Positions 43,075 through 51,815 of a stretch of 64,000 bases of DNA are shown here, one piece after another. Within the stretch, counting starts at the first letter, position 1. The number at the start of each line of letters is the position of its first letter. The DNA comes from JAJRQY01 sp965224435 (lineage in GTDB: Bacteria; Actinomycetota; Acidimicrobiia; Acidimicrobiales; SZUA-35). The DNA is taken from the NCBI GenBank assembly GCA_965224435.1, contig OZ245048.1:1736001-1800000 (forward strand). The letters run 5' to 3'. Both the position numbers and the translations under genes were made by a program. The notes beneath the pieces were generated by a model. The model was not told where the DNA came from. It was given only the letters and a program-made list of their open reading frames with translations, and did not search any database.

Positions 43075-44328
43075 ATGACCAGCGGGCCAGTTGACCTCCG
43101 ATCCAACACCATGTGGGCCTTTGCTGCTGATGGTACGCAAATCGTGCTCACACTGGTTTCCTTCCTCTGGCTGAGCCGCTACCTCGGCAAGGCTGAGTTC
43201 GGGATCTATAGCGGCGCAATTGCAATCTGCGGATTGGCAGCCCTAGCTGGGTATCTCGGTGCCCAACAGGTCCTAATGCTGGATATGTCCGCTGGCGGGT
43301 CGTTCTCTGGCCTGTGGTCGCGTCTTGTCTCCACCGTCGTTGTTGGTGGTCTAGGGGTCGTCGGAGCCCTCATTCTTCTCCAGCCAATCTTGCTCGTCCG
43401 GTTGACGCGCATTGAGGTGGCCGCCATTGCGCTGTCTCAAGTGATCTTCTTCGGATTTTCCGAGTTCGCACTTGTAGCGGCCCAGGCCCAGCAACGGATG
43501 ATCGTTGCTTTTGCAGTGCGGCTCACGTCGGGAGTTGTCCGCCTTGTGGCAGTCGCCTTGTTCGTGGTCTTTGGTGACCCAACCGTCGCTGCTTGGGTCT
43601 GGTTCGCCCTGGCGACGTGGTTCGTATCCGGCTTAGCGGCCATCGTTTGGGTTCGAGTTTTCTTCGCCAGCTGGCCATCCTGGGACCCACCAGACTGGGC
43701 AGCGGTTCGTCGGGGAGTCCCCTTCGTCGTTGGCGGAAGCGGAGCAACAGTTCTGGCGGTCGTCGATCAACCGATGTTGCTCAATTTGGCGGGTGATGAT
43801 GGCCCATCGGCAAACGGTCTCTATGCGGTTGGAGCAAAGCTGGCAGCTTTCTCAGCCCTACCGATAACCGCCCTCGTGCGTGCGAGCGACTACGACTTCT
43901 ATACCGCTGGCGCCAAAGGTAGACGTGAGGCCCAACGTCTTGCCGTCCGAATGACGAGTCTTGCAGCGGGATACGGAGTCTTCGCTGGCCTTGGCTTGGT
44001 AGCAATTTCAGGCTTCGCCGACGACGTGCTCGGACCAGATTTTGCCGAAACGACCACAGTGCTCCGCTTTCTCTCGCCCCTGCCGTTCATCAAAGCCCTG
44101 CAAATCTTTCCAGCGAACGCCTTGACCGGTTCGGGCCAGCAACAGAGCCGAAACAGGATCATCCTGACTGCCGTGCTTCTCAATGTGTCCATGAATGTCG
44201 TGCTCATTCCTCGTTACACGTGGAGAGGAGCAATCGTGGCGACTCTGGTTGCCGAGACCGTTATGGCCATCTTGTTGTGGGTCTTCTTGCGACGGTCAGT
44301 TCGAGCGCATGTTGACAGTGCGAAGTGA
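43075..44328 (+). CDS. polysaccharide flippase, Wzx/MATE-like (copy 3)
   Basis: The 417-residue product has about 12 hydrophobic segments, starting TMWAFAADGTQIVLTLVSFLWLSRYLG, with the polar residues in the first segments usual for polysaccharide flippases. It is shorter than copies 1 and 2. It should translocate lipid-linked repeat units to the polymerases. A conserved-looking SALPITALVRASDYDFYTAGAKGRREA loop lies in the middle. It is convergent with the following GT4 gene, 7 bases apart. Confidence 0.85.
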   Translation: MTSGPVDLRSNTMWAFAADGTQIVLTLVSFLWLSRYLGKAEFGIYSGAIAICGLAALAGYLGAQQVLMLDMSAGGSFSGLWSRLVSTVVVGGLGVVGALILLQPILLVRLTRIEVAAIALSQVIFFGFSEFALVAAQAQQRMIVAFAVRLTSGVVRLVAVALFVVFGDPTVAAWVWFALATWFVSGLAAIVWVRVFFASWPSWDPPDWAAVRRGVPFVVGGSGATVLAVVDQPMLLNLAGDDGPSANGLYAVGAKLAAFSALPITALVRASDYDFYTAGAKGRREAQRLAVRMTSLAAGYGVFAGLGLVAISGFADDVLGPDFAETTTVLRFLSPLPFIKALQIFPANALTGSGQQQSRNRIILTAVLLNVSMNVVLIPRYTWRGAIVATLVAETVMAILLWVFLRRSVRAHVDSAK

Positions 44329-44335
44329 TTTCGTT

Positions 44336-45352
44336 CTAGCGATACACAGCCAGATGGCGGCGAATGTTTTGTTGCCAGTCAAACTCGGGCACAGGCGTCT
44401 CGGTCCTGTCATTCTGGGCCCACTTGAGTATTTCTGGCCAGTCGCGATCCTCGTTCCGCTCAGCGACACAAAATACCCATTCCTCTCCAAGTGAGTCTCT
44501 AGCCTGCCGTGCCTGAGCTGTGTCGGCGGAGATGACTGGAGTTCCAAGAGGGACTGATGCGGGTATGACTCCGGAGTTGAGGGCACCGCCTTGCAGGGCA
44601 AGAGATCCATCTGCGCTGCTAACCAATTCGGCGAGCTCGACATCAGGGACATAGCGGGCGACCATAGTCGCACCCTCGAGTGAAGCAACCCGGCGGCGAA
44701 GCTCCTCGGCGTAGGCCTGATTCCCGACTCGTCCAACGAACTGCAGAGTGACAGCACCGTCATTAAGTAGTGGTTCAAGAGCATCTAGAGTCGCGAGTTG
44801 TTCTTTGTACGGATCGATCGTCCCGAACTGGATCAATCGAGGAACCCCGCTCTGGGCTTCCGTTGTGGGTAGAACGCCATTTGAAGAGGCGGACTCGAGA
44901 GCCAGTGAGCCAAGTGGTATTTGGTGGAATGCAACTCCAGAGAGGCGCGGGTAGAGCGAGCGAAGAGGCTGGACATGTTCAGACGAGGTGACGATTACTC
45001 CGGTCAGGAGCCTCTGCACCCACGAAAGAACGATTCGCTGAGCCCAGGCGAATTCGGTTTTGTGTGGGCGGTCGTTGTGAGCGGTCCAAACTACTTGCCT
45101 ACGCAGCACGGTCAGAATTGACAAGATGACGAATGTGTTTGCAATCTTGCCGAGACGAACCAGCGGGCTTGGGTGAGAGATGAGGTGCTCGGGCCAGTGG
45201 ATATGAACCACCGCCCGGCGGCTCCGGATAACAGATCCCACCGTCAGAAACTGCACGTTTGCGCCTGACGAGCGAAGTGCATTTGACCAACGCCCAACAT
45301 AGCTGTTCTCGCCGAAGAGGGGCCTCGGGTGAGCCAGAACCGTGATCTTCAT
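44336..45352 (-). CDS. GT4-like glycosyltransferase
   Basis: The 338-residue product has a GT-B layout. The N-terminal domain shows ITVLAHPRPLFGENSYVGRW, VVHIHWPEHLI (a frequent element of EPS glycosyltransferases) and VVWTAHNDRPHK. The C-terminal donor domain shows RLIQFGTIDPYKEQLATLDAL, LQFVGRVGNQAYAEEL and DGSLALQGGALNSGVIPASVPLGTPVISAD. The EX7E site is reduced (GGALNSGVIP), similar to GumH/CpsF-like variants. Transfer of a sugar to an EPS intermediate is likely; the substrate is unknown. Confidence 0.82.
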   Translation of the reverse strand: MKITVLAHPRPLFGENSYVGRWSNALRSSGANVQFLTVGSVIRSRRAVVHIHWPEHLISHPSPLVRLGKIANTFVILSILTVLRRQVVWTAHNDRPHKTEFAWAQRIVLSWVQRLLTGVIVTSSEHVQPLRSLYPRLSGVAFHQIPLGSLALESASSNGVLPTTEAQSGVPRLIQFGTIDPYKEQLATLDALEPLLNDGAVTLQFVGRVGNQAYAEELRRRVASLEGATMVARYVPDVELAELVSSADGSLALQGGALNSGVIPASVPLGTPVISADTAQARQARDSLGEEWVFCVAERNEDRDWPEILKWAQNDRTETPVPEFDWQQNIRRHLAVYR

Positions 45353-45500
45353 GCGGTTGGGTGCATTGATTGGTCGCTGTGCATGATTCGCCCGGGTGGT
45401 CGTTGGCTAACGGCTCTAGCCGCGCGACTATAAGGTTGCTTCTCGCTGTATGAAACCATTGCCAGCACAATCGGTCAATGGCCGACGTTCGGTGACTTGG

Positions 45501-47237
45501 TCAGCGAGCCGCTCGCCGGAAGACTAGGAAGCCGCTCAACGATCCTGCCATGAGCAAGAGGAGGACCAAGTGATGGGAGGACTTCCCTGATCGCGATGCT
45601 GGGTCATTGAAGCCCAATTGTTCGGGTGCGGCGTTGTCGGTATCTGAGCTAAATTCGTTGATGGACACGCCGGTCTTGGAGATCTCGAGTTCGGATTCAA
45701 GGATGCTGATTGTTGGCAGCGGATCCGGTTGCTGGATGCCTGGTGTGTGGTCGGCCTGCACCGATCGATTAGCCGCAGCGGGTCCATCCCCGGCCTGGCC
45801 AGCCGCAGCCATTTCCGTTGGAGTGAAACTCTGCTGCTCGGCGATGGACTGAGGAGATGCTGTTGGTGAGCCGGCGGAGTGGCCACCCTGCGCTGGAGAA
45901 TTCGGTTGGGATGCCTTGCCTGGCAGCGTTGTCGCTGGCTTCGACTCAGGTGTGGTCGTCGACGGAGTCCGACCCGCTGGAGTCTGGGGAGTCGAGGTCG
46001 GCGATACCACGGCTGGAGTAGTAGTTGGGGTCGGAGCTGGTGTTGGTTTCGGTGCCGGTTGCTGGATGGGTGCCCCACCCAGACTGGCAACCAGGCTGTC
46101 TCGAAGTTGGATGACATTTGCACCCGGATTGTCACCCGAAGGCCTTGGTGACGAACCCAAGGCGTTTTCGGCATCGCCAGCGGTCAAGTTGCTGGATAGT
46201 TGAGGCTGAGCCGGATTGGGATCAGTCCAGTGCCCAATCGCATCTCGGCCGGTTTGGAAGACGGCATTGCTTCGCAGTGAAACGGTCTTGTTGGAGGACG
46301 CAAAATTGCCGTCCATCAAAATGCCATGGTGCTCGGTTCCCCAAATGACGTTTGCCTCAACTGTCGATGATGCGCTCAGCGATATGGCATTGCCGTCAGT
46401 CCAACGGGTATTGGTCGAGATGTTCCAAAGGATGTTTCCGCGAATGAGGACGTTTGGATCGCGGTAGGACCGGATTCCGATGCCGACCACGACAGCACCA
46501 CTGGTGTTGGTGTTGATGTCGTGAACCAAGTTCCCTTCGATCCGCACGTTGTACACCGATTGCTTGATGTCGATTGCCTCAGATGTCGTGGCGGAAATGG
46601 TGTTGCGTAAGATGCGAATGTCATGGGTGTCATCGTCGTTCAGGCCGCTACCGGTGCCGATATAGATTCCCTCGCCGTAGTGAGCGTACTGTCCGCCTCT
46701 GTTGCCGGTGTCAGAGATGTGCGAGTCAGCAATGGTCACATCCGATGAGTATCGGTGGACATGGATTCCTTCCTGACCGGTATCAGAGACGTTCAGCCTG
46801 AGCAATGAGATGCCGCTTGAGCCCTCAACCTTGACACCCCAAAGAGATCTTGACAGTGCGAGATCTTCAACGGAGATACGCTGGCTATCAAGGATGGCCA
46901 CAGCAGCAGAGCGTTCATAGCGACCGTCCGAGACAGCGACACCGGCCTCGCCGATGATGCGGAGGTCAGTTCGATTCTGAACAATGAATGATTGATAGGA
47001 GCCAGCGGAAATCTGGATGGTCGAACCAGCCGGAGCAAGGTCAACGGCCCGTTGGATTTCTCGCACAGCCTCGTTTGATGAGCTTCCAGTCTTGCTGTCA
47101 TCACCATTTGGGCTGACGAACAGCGTCGTGCCAGACAAGCTTCCGGAGGCGTCCGCAGCAGCAAGGCCGGGTCCGGCGACAAGAGCCGTGAGTAGTGCAA
47201 GCGTTGCACAAAGAGGAAGAAGTCGAAAGTGTCGCAC
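45501..47237 (-). CDS. secreted right-handed beta-helix protein with C-terminal anchor (beta-helix 3)
   Basis: The 578-residue product has a signal peptide (LLPLCATLALLTALVAGPGLAAADA), the entry GTTLFVSPNGDDSKTGSSSNEAVREIQRAVDLAPAGSTIQISAGSYQS, and beta-helix turns (GQEGIHVHRYSSDVTIADSHISDTGN). About 150 residues of Pro/Thr/Ser linker with PAPKPTPAPTPTTTP follow, and then a hydrophobic anchor HLVLLLLMAGSLSGFLVF ending RRAAR. The anchor-plus-arginine tail is seen also in beta-helix 1. The start is GTG. Catalytic residues were not identified. It precedes the divergent DUF4012 gene by 97 bases. Confidence 0.77.
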   Translation of the reverse strand: MRHFRLLPLCATLALLTALVAGPGLAAADASGSLSGTTLFVSPNGDDSKTGSSSNEAVREIQRAVDLAPAGSTIQISAGSYQSFIVQNRTDLRIIGEAGVAVSDGRYERSAAVAILDSQRISVEDLALSRSLWGVKVEGSSGISLLRLNVSDTGQEGIHVHRYSSDVTIADSHISDTGNRGGQYAHYGEGIYIGTGSGLNDDDTHDIRILRNTISATTSEAIDIKQSVYNVRIEGNLVHDINTNTSGAVVVGIGIRSYRDPNVLIRGNILWNISTNTRWTDGNAISLSASSTVEANVIWGTEHHGILMDGNFASSNKTVSLRSNAVFQTGRDAIGHWTDPNPAQPQLSSNLTAGDAENALGSSPRPSGDNPGANVIQLRDSLVASLGGAPIQQPAPKPTPAPTPTTTPAVVSPTSTPQTPAGRTPSTTTPESKPATTLPGKASQPNSPAQGGHSAGSPTASPQSIAEQQSFTPTEMAAAGQAGDGPAAANRSVQADHTPGIQQPDPLPTISILESELEISKTGVSINEFSSDTDNAAPEQLGFNDPASRSGKSSHHLVLLLLMAGSLSGFLVFRRAAR

Positions 47238-47334
47238 GGCAAATCTACGGCGCGTTTATTGTGAAGGTTGAGAAGAATTACCCAGACTTACTTGATCCGT
47301 CCCTCCCCGAGCCGACTGGTTTAGGCTTCCCTTG

Positions 47335-49104
47335 ATGCAGGAACCATCCTCGGAAGAACCTCGCCCCGGCCTGGTTACAACTAGCTTCAAGAGATGGTTG
47401 CTGTTCACATTTCTCGTGTGGCTTGCGCTTGCTAGTGCGACCTTGGTGAAGGCTCAGAGAGAGGCCCGGGCCGGTGAAGTAGCGTTGCGATCAGTGGCCG
47501 ACTTGTCAGATCCAACGGCTATTGATCTGGATCAGGTGGCTCATTCACTGCGAGTGGGCCAAATAAACCTTGAGTCAGCCGAGGGCAGGCTCAACTCTTC
47601 GATCCTGTGGCCTCTGCGCCCACTCCCATTTGTTGGCCGTCAATTCTCCTCGACACGTGCCCTTGTTGGCACAGCTCAAGATCTCACCGAGGTGGTGCAA
47701 CCGCTCATTGCCGATGTGCAGGCAGCCCGAACTGATCCCAACGGTCTTGACCGGATCGCCTTCCTTCGCCGGGTGGCCAACCAGCTTGGCGATTTGGAAC
47801 AGGTTATCGATGGTGCTGATCTTGGCCCAGAGGACGGCCTCATCGGGCCCTTGGCTGAGGGTCGGGTTGAGATGGCGACACAACTGGCTGAGCTCGCTGA
47901 TCGTGGAGCGGCCTATCGAGTGGTGACTGATGGTCTCGCCTCGTTTCTTGAGGAAGGCGACTACCTCCTACTCGGTTCCAACAATTCCGAGATGCGACTC
48001 GGATCAGGCATGCACCTCTCAGTTGGTCGGTTGACAACGAGTGACGGTCGACTTGACCTGGTGGACCTCACACCTAGTGCCGACTTGGCGCCAGTCGTTG
48101 GCGCGGACCTCATCGACGACGATGTGGCAGCAAGATGGGGCTTCCTCGACATCGAGACGGATTTTCGGAAGCTGGGATATTCAGCCAGATTTGATGAGTT
48201 CGTGGCCCCGCAAGCACTGGAGATGTGGCAAGCCAAAACCGGGGAATCCTTGGATGGCGTGATCCTCCTGGACCCATTCGTCCTTGAAGCACTATCGGGA
48301 GTGCTTGGAGACGTGACGGTTGAAGGCGAAACCTATGACCGGGCAACCTTGCTGGCCTACCTGCTTCGCGATCAATACGACGCAGTCGGAGCCGATGCCA
48401 CCGAGGAAGAAAACGAGGTCCGACGAGACCGTCTGGCTCTGCTTGCCGGCGCCATGAGTGAATCATTCGATACTGCGTCATGGGACCCGCTCGACCTGAT
48501 CCAAGCCCTGGCCCCAGTTGCTCGGGGGAGACACCTCATGGTGTACAGCAACGATGAATCGGAGCAGCGCGGCTGGGAGGAAATGGGTGTTGCTGGCCAG
48601 ATCAGTGGCCACGAAACTGGAGTATTTTGGCTAAACACGGGCGCTAGCAAGTTGGACTCGTTCCTTTCCGTTGATGTTGAAGTCACTTCTGAGGTGATTG
48701 AGGATCGGCGGAAATTGTCCTTCGTTGTTCAGACAACAAACACGGCTGATGCCAGCATCTCCCGCTACGTGCTCGGCCCGTGGGAGACGCTCGGAATCCC
48801 TAAAGCTGGCGCCTACCGCGGCCGGTTTGCCTTCTATGCACCAAGCGATGCGGCCGACGTAGAGTTCGCCCCCAAACGACCCTTGGATGTGCAAGGACCC
48901 GACGGGCGACTGTGGCTTGTGTCCAGCGAGCAGATGGTTGTGTTGCCTGGCCGCAGCACAACCATCCGCTTTGAGTACACGGTCCCTCTCGAGCGGTCAA
49001 CTATCGAGATTCTGCCGTCAGGCCGCTTTCCGTTGGTGACATGGAATTGGGACGGCCAAGAGTTTGATGATGCCGAGCGGCGCTCGATCTCGCTTGATGG
49101 CTAG
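47335..49104 (+). CDS. DUF4012 membrane-anchored protein
   Basis: The product, about 589 residues, has one N-terminal membrane anchor (WLLFTFLVWLALASATLVKA) and a large extracytoplasmic part of DUF4012 type: YLLLGSNNSEMRLGSGMHLSVGRL, GFLDIETDFRKLGYSARFDEFVAPQALEMWQ, GVILLDPFVLEALSGVLGDV and GRHLMVYSNDESEQRGWEEMGVAGQI. Such proteins are widespread in actinobacterial and candidate-phylum surface polysaccharide clusters, but their role is unknown. The ATG at 47335 is preferred to the preceding TTG. It converges with polymerase 4 through a four-base CTAG stop overlap (49101-49104). Confidence 0.85.
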   Translation: MQEPSSEEPRPGLVTTSFKRWLLFTFLVWLALASATLVKAQREARAGEVALRSVADLSDPTAIDLDQVAHSLRVGQINLESAEGRLNSSILWPLRPLPFVGRQFSSTRALVGTAQDLTEVVQPLIADVQAARTDPNGLDRIAFLRRVANQLGDLEQVIDGADLGPEDGLIGPLAEGRVEMATQLAELADRGAAYRVVTDGLASFLEEGDYLLLGSNNSEMRLGSGMHLSVGRLTTSDGRLDLVDLTPSADLAPVVGADLIDDDVAARWGFLDIETDFRKLGYSARFDEFVAPQALEMWQAKTGESLDGVILLDPFVLEALSGVLGDVTVEGETYDRATLLAYLLRDQYDAVGADATEEENEVRRDRLALLAGAMSESFDTASWDPLDLIQALAPVARGRHLMVYSNDESEQRGWEEMGVAGQISGHETGVFWLNTGASKLDSFLSVDVEVTSEVIEDRRKLSFVVQTTNTADASISRYVLGPWETLGIPKAGAYRGRFAFYAPSDAADVEFAPKRPLDVQGPDGRLWLVSSEQMVVLPGRSTTIRFEYTVPLERSTIEILPSGRFPLVTWNWDGQEFDDAERRSISLDG

Positions 49105-50450
49105 AGGTTGATGGCTGAGATGCTTTGGCCGAGATCGTGCGTCAAGCGCTCATCAGGCGTTCTCAGATCGATCTCGTCAAGCTGATCAGGGACTCGCTTG
49201 GCCGCGACTGGAGAAGTCAATACGACGGCAACACAGATCGCTAACCAAGCAAAGGCCGGAGCTCGAAGCACAGCTTCGCTGATGCCGTCGACAAGGACGA
49301 AGGTCAGCAAAGCTAACGCTAGCGGTTCGGTCATCGATGCCGAGCGAACTAAACCGAGGGCCATCGCCCCAACAAGGAGGGCCGCTCCAATCACACCGGT
49401 GGTGAGGGCTAGATGAAGGGCCAGGTTGTGGGTGTGTTGGGCCCCCCAACCGATCGGTAGCCCTGCGACAACAGAACGGTCGTTTCCGAGCCCGATCCCA
49501 ATAATGGGTGAGTCCTTGATCTCGTCAATGACTTGTGGCCAGAGGGTCGAGCGCCCATTGAACGACTGGACCTCGCCTTCAGAAAACGAGGTGGCTTGGG
49601 AGAATGCAGTTGAGTTCCCGATCCCAATAGATCCTGAAAGGGCGAGGGACAGAAGGAGCAGAAGGAGCCCGAGAGCAAGGGCGGCGATCCGACGGCGAGA
49701 GACGTGGACGACCAGGATTGTGAGAGCGATAGCGAGCCCGAATGCTCCAGTTCGGCTCATGGTGGCTAGGACAAGCAATAGACCCAGGACAGAAGACGCG
49801 GCAACAGCGAGCCGCTGAATTCCAAAGCACTCCCGAGCAAACCAGAGGGAACCGATGCAACCAAGGGCAGCAATCCGAGCAAACTGGTTGGACTCGAGCG
49901 ACGCGAGGGCAAGACTGTCGGCCACAAATGGAGACGCGGTCGAGGTCTGGACCAGGATTGCACCGATGAGCAAATGGACCAAGAAGCCTAGCCAGAGCGT
50001 CCGAGTAGCTGCGATCCGGCCACCGTGTCCAACGATGGCGTAGGTGGCACCCATGACCAAGGCAAACCCTCCAGCAGTGGTCAATGAGTGTTGCCAATTG
50101 CTGCCTATGGAGGAAATGACCGACCACAGAACCCAGCTGGTCAAGAAACCTAGCTGGGGCGAAGAATAGAGATTAGGGCGGCGCAGCGAACCGCGAATGT
50201 AACTGGCAACCAGGGAGCCGAGTAGAGCGATCGCGGTGCCGGCCGACAATATCCGCAAGCTGATTGGATCGCCGAAACGAATCTGGTCAACAGCGGCGAC
50301 GGCAACAAAGACGGCCAGCAACGCCTCTTGCCCGGTTGGAATCAGTAGAGACCGGCGCTCGCTTGTGCTTGAGCTTGCCGGGTCCGGGGGCCTGGTTCCT
50401 GGCTTCACGGGTGCTCGGACTGAGCCCCTCTCGACTTGCTCAGTCGTCAC
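49101..50450 (-). CDS. O-antigen ligase/Wzy-type polymerase (copy 4)
   Basis: The 449-residue product has about ten hydrophobic segments. It carries the family signature in the large outer loop: FNGRSTLWPQVIDEIKDSPIIGIGLGNDRSVVAG, followed by AQHTHNLALHLALTTGVIG. The histidines and RST motif match the polymerase/ligase family, but the sequence is not close to copies 2 and 3. It starts with GTG and overlaps the upstream co-polymerase-like gene by 11 bases, so the two are translationally coupled and probably a functional pair. Confidence 0.85.
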   Translation of the reverse strand: MTTEQVERGSVRAPVKPGTRPPDPASSSTSERRSLLIPTGQEALLAVFVAVAAVDQIRFGDPISLRILSAGTAIALLGSLVASYIRGSLRRPNLYSSPQLGFLTSWVLWSVISSIGSNWQHSLTTAGGFALVMGATYAIVGHGGRIAATRTLWLGFLVHLLIGAILVQTSTASPFVADSLALASLESNQFARIAALGCIGSLWFARECFGIQRLAVAASSVLGLLLVLATMSRTGAFGLAIALTILVVHVSRRRIAALALGLLLLLLSLALSGSIGIGNSTAFSQATSFSEGEVQSFNGRSTLWPQVIDEIKDSPIIGIGLGNDRSVVAGLPIGWGAQHTHNLALHLALTTGVIGAALLVGAMALGLVRSASMTEPLALALLTFVLVDGISEAVLRAPAFAWLAICVAVVLTSPVAAKRVPDQLDEIDLRTPDERLTHDLGQSISAINL

Positions 50451-51384
50451 GAGGCTGAGCGGTAGTGAAGGACAACATGAGCAAGGTCAAAACTGCTGCT
50501 CCAACCCCGGCTGCTACCGACGCCAAGAGGGACTGCCGACTGGGAGAATGGATCTGAGCTGGTTGCAGGAAGATGTAGGCCGAACCAGTCGAAGCAATCT
50601 CGCTCTGGAGCTCTTGCTGTTCGGACCGTCGAGCGTTCAGCTGGTCGCTCACGGCGTGAAGATCTGAGCGAAGGCGAATCTGAGCAGACTCTTCAGTCGC
50701 CGCCGACAATTCAGCTTCCCTGGTGATCTGTTGCTCTTCAAGTTTAGCAATGGCGGATTCAAGGGGAGCAAGGTCAACGCTCAGCCCGTGGCGGCGATCA
50801 GCCTGGGAGTGTTGCATCAACACAGCTGCTCCGAAAGCAGCCAACTCTTCTGCGGCTTCAGAGGTCTTTGCTGTTGCTACCAGTTGGAGCACCGAGAGAT
50901 CAGAGGATGGATCAACTCGAAGTGAGATCGCGTCGTCGGGGTTTGGGAGGGCTGCTGCTGCCTCGCTGAGAACGGCTGGGTCGGCCAAGATGGTGTCGGC
51001 CAGGTCATGGGAGGCGCGAAAGAAGGGCCAATGGATCTCGTTCTCATCAAGGATGAGTGGGGCGACAGCCTCGGGGTCGCTGGCGTTGATTCGGTTGATG
51101 GAGAATGCGGCGATGCCAACGGCCACTCCCACCAGGAGAGCGACGAGAGATAATGCGCGGCCAGTGAGTCGGGTGGTTGGCGTCTTTGGGGGTTTCTCAG
51201 ACTGCTTGGGCACGGTGGAAGTCACTACCCGTTGCGGGTCAGTTCGCCTGGCCTGGGCATGGGTTTTCTCTTGAACCTTGACCGGAGACTTGCCCGCGGT
51301 TGCCTGCTTGCCCGCGGTTGCCTGCTTGCCCGCCGGCTGTTTGGTCCTGGGGCCTGTCGCCGCGCTGTGTCGTTCTTTAGTCAT
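50440..51384 (-). CDS. Wzz-like co-polymerase without ATPase domain
   Basis: The 314-residue product has a basic, probably disordered N-terminal tail with GKQATA repeats and a membrane segment at about residues 77-96 (LSLVALLVGVAVGIAAFSIN). An extracytoplasmic region with a coiled coil follows (residues about 205-265), and then a second membrane segment near the end (SLLASVAAGVGAAVLTLLMLSF). This is the topology of chain-length regulators, without the kinase found in the paralogues at 28778 and 37833. Its pairing with polymerase 4 fits that role. The start lies in a three-copy 17-base tandem duplication. Confidence 0.7.
   Translation of the reverse strand: MTKERHSAATGPRTKQPAGKQATAGKQATAGKSPVKVQEKTHAQARRTDPQRVVTSTVPKQSEKPPKTPTTRLTGRALSLVALLVGVAVGIAAFSINRINASDPEAVAPLILDENEIHWPFFRASHDLADTILADPAVLSEAAAALPNPDDAISLRVDPSSDLSVLQLVATAKTSEAAEELAAFGAAVLMQHSQADRRHGLSVDLAPLESAIAKLEEQQITREAELSAATEESAQIRLRSDLHAVSDQLNARRSEQQELQSEIASTGSAYIFLQPAQIHSPSRQSLLASVAAGVGAAVLTLLMLSFTTAQPRDD
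51289..51333 (-). repeat. 18-base coding repeat (GKQATA)
   Basis: CTTGCCCGCGGTTGCCTG occurs twice without mismatch (51289-51306 and 51307-51324), followed by a 9-base partial copy. In the minus-strand gene it encodes GKQATA twice in the N-terminal cytoplasmic tail. Confidence 0.85.
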
Positions 51385-51418
51385 CGTTGCTCTGTAACCA
51401 TCGTCGCTCCGTAGTCAT
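51368..51418 (-). repeat. three tandem 17-base copies of a start region with mini-ORFs
   Basis: Minus-strand copies begin at 51418 (ATGACTACGGAGCGACG), 51401 (ATGGTTACAGAGCAACG) and 51384 (ATGACTAAAGAACGACA, the real start). The ATG at 51401 encodes MVTEQR and stops at TGA inside the ATGA of the real start. The ATG at 51418 encodes 13 residues and stops at the TAA within ATGACTAA. The best Shine-Dalgarno-like GGAG precedes the middle ATG, not the real one. Confidence 0.8.
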
Positions 51419-51815
51419 CGCCGGATAAACGTTATCGCGTGGCTTGTAGCCAAAGGACCCGGTTAGCCAAGCAGAACTGCCCGCTACTTAGGTGGGGGTG
51501 AAAGGAAAACGAGCCCAGCCAACTGGCCGAGTCGTGGCCGGCCGACGTGAGCTAGTAACTCACCGTGCAATTGGAAACCTCTCGACGGTCGGCGTGGCTT
51601 GATGTCGGCACCGGCGCGTCCGCGGAGGAAGTCGATCGCATGATGAGTAGCGGCACAATAGTTGGCTGATAAAGCACCCGGAGTGGTTGGGCGGGGACTC
51701 CCTGGTCTTTTTGGCTAGGCATATCAACACATTTACCCTTGAAGTCCTGAATTGGAGTTCGAGTATGCTGTAGGTTGTGCGAAGGCAGTTTGTGGTCCTT
51801 CGGGAAGGGTGAATC
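51385..51815 (+). other. 431-base intergenic region at the EPS/core boundary
   Basis: No convincing gene is present. It holds the mini-ORF repeats upstream of 51384, a possible 34-codon ORF at 51565, a weak GGAGT/ACTCC dyad followed by TCTTTTT near 51674-51710, and a possible promoter for the LPVTG protein (TTGAAG at 51739 and TATGCT at 51764, a long 19-base spacer). Confidence 0.5.
51565..51669 (+). CDS. possible small ORF, 34 codons, unknown
   Basis: A GTG-initiated frame of 34 codons includes GTGASAEEVDRMMSSG, a composition that looks protein-like. It is closed upstream by TAA, has no clear ribosome binding site and no recognised family. It could be a real small protein, a remnant, or chance. 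Confidence 0.2.
   Translation: MQLETSRRSAWLDVGTGASAEEVDRMMSSGTIVG

Noticed and set aside
51385..51815. Riboswitch such as the c-di-AMP or c-di-GMP class upstream of the LPVTG gene
   Set aside because: GGGGTGAA-like and CAAAGG-like words occur but the conserved core elements of neither class could be placed.
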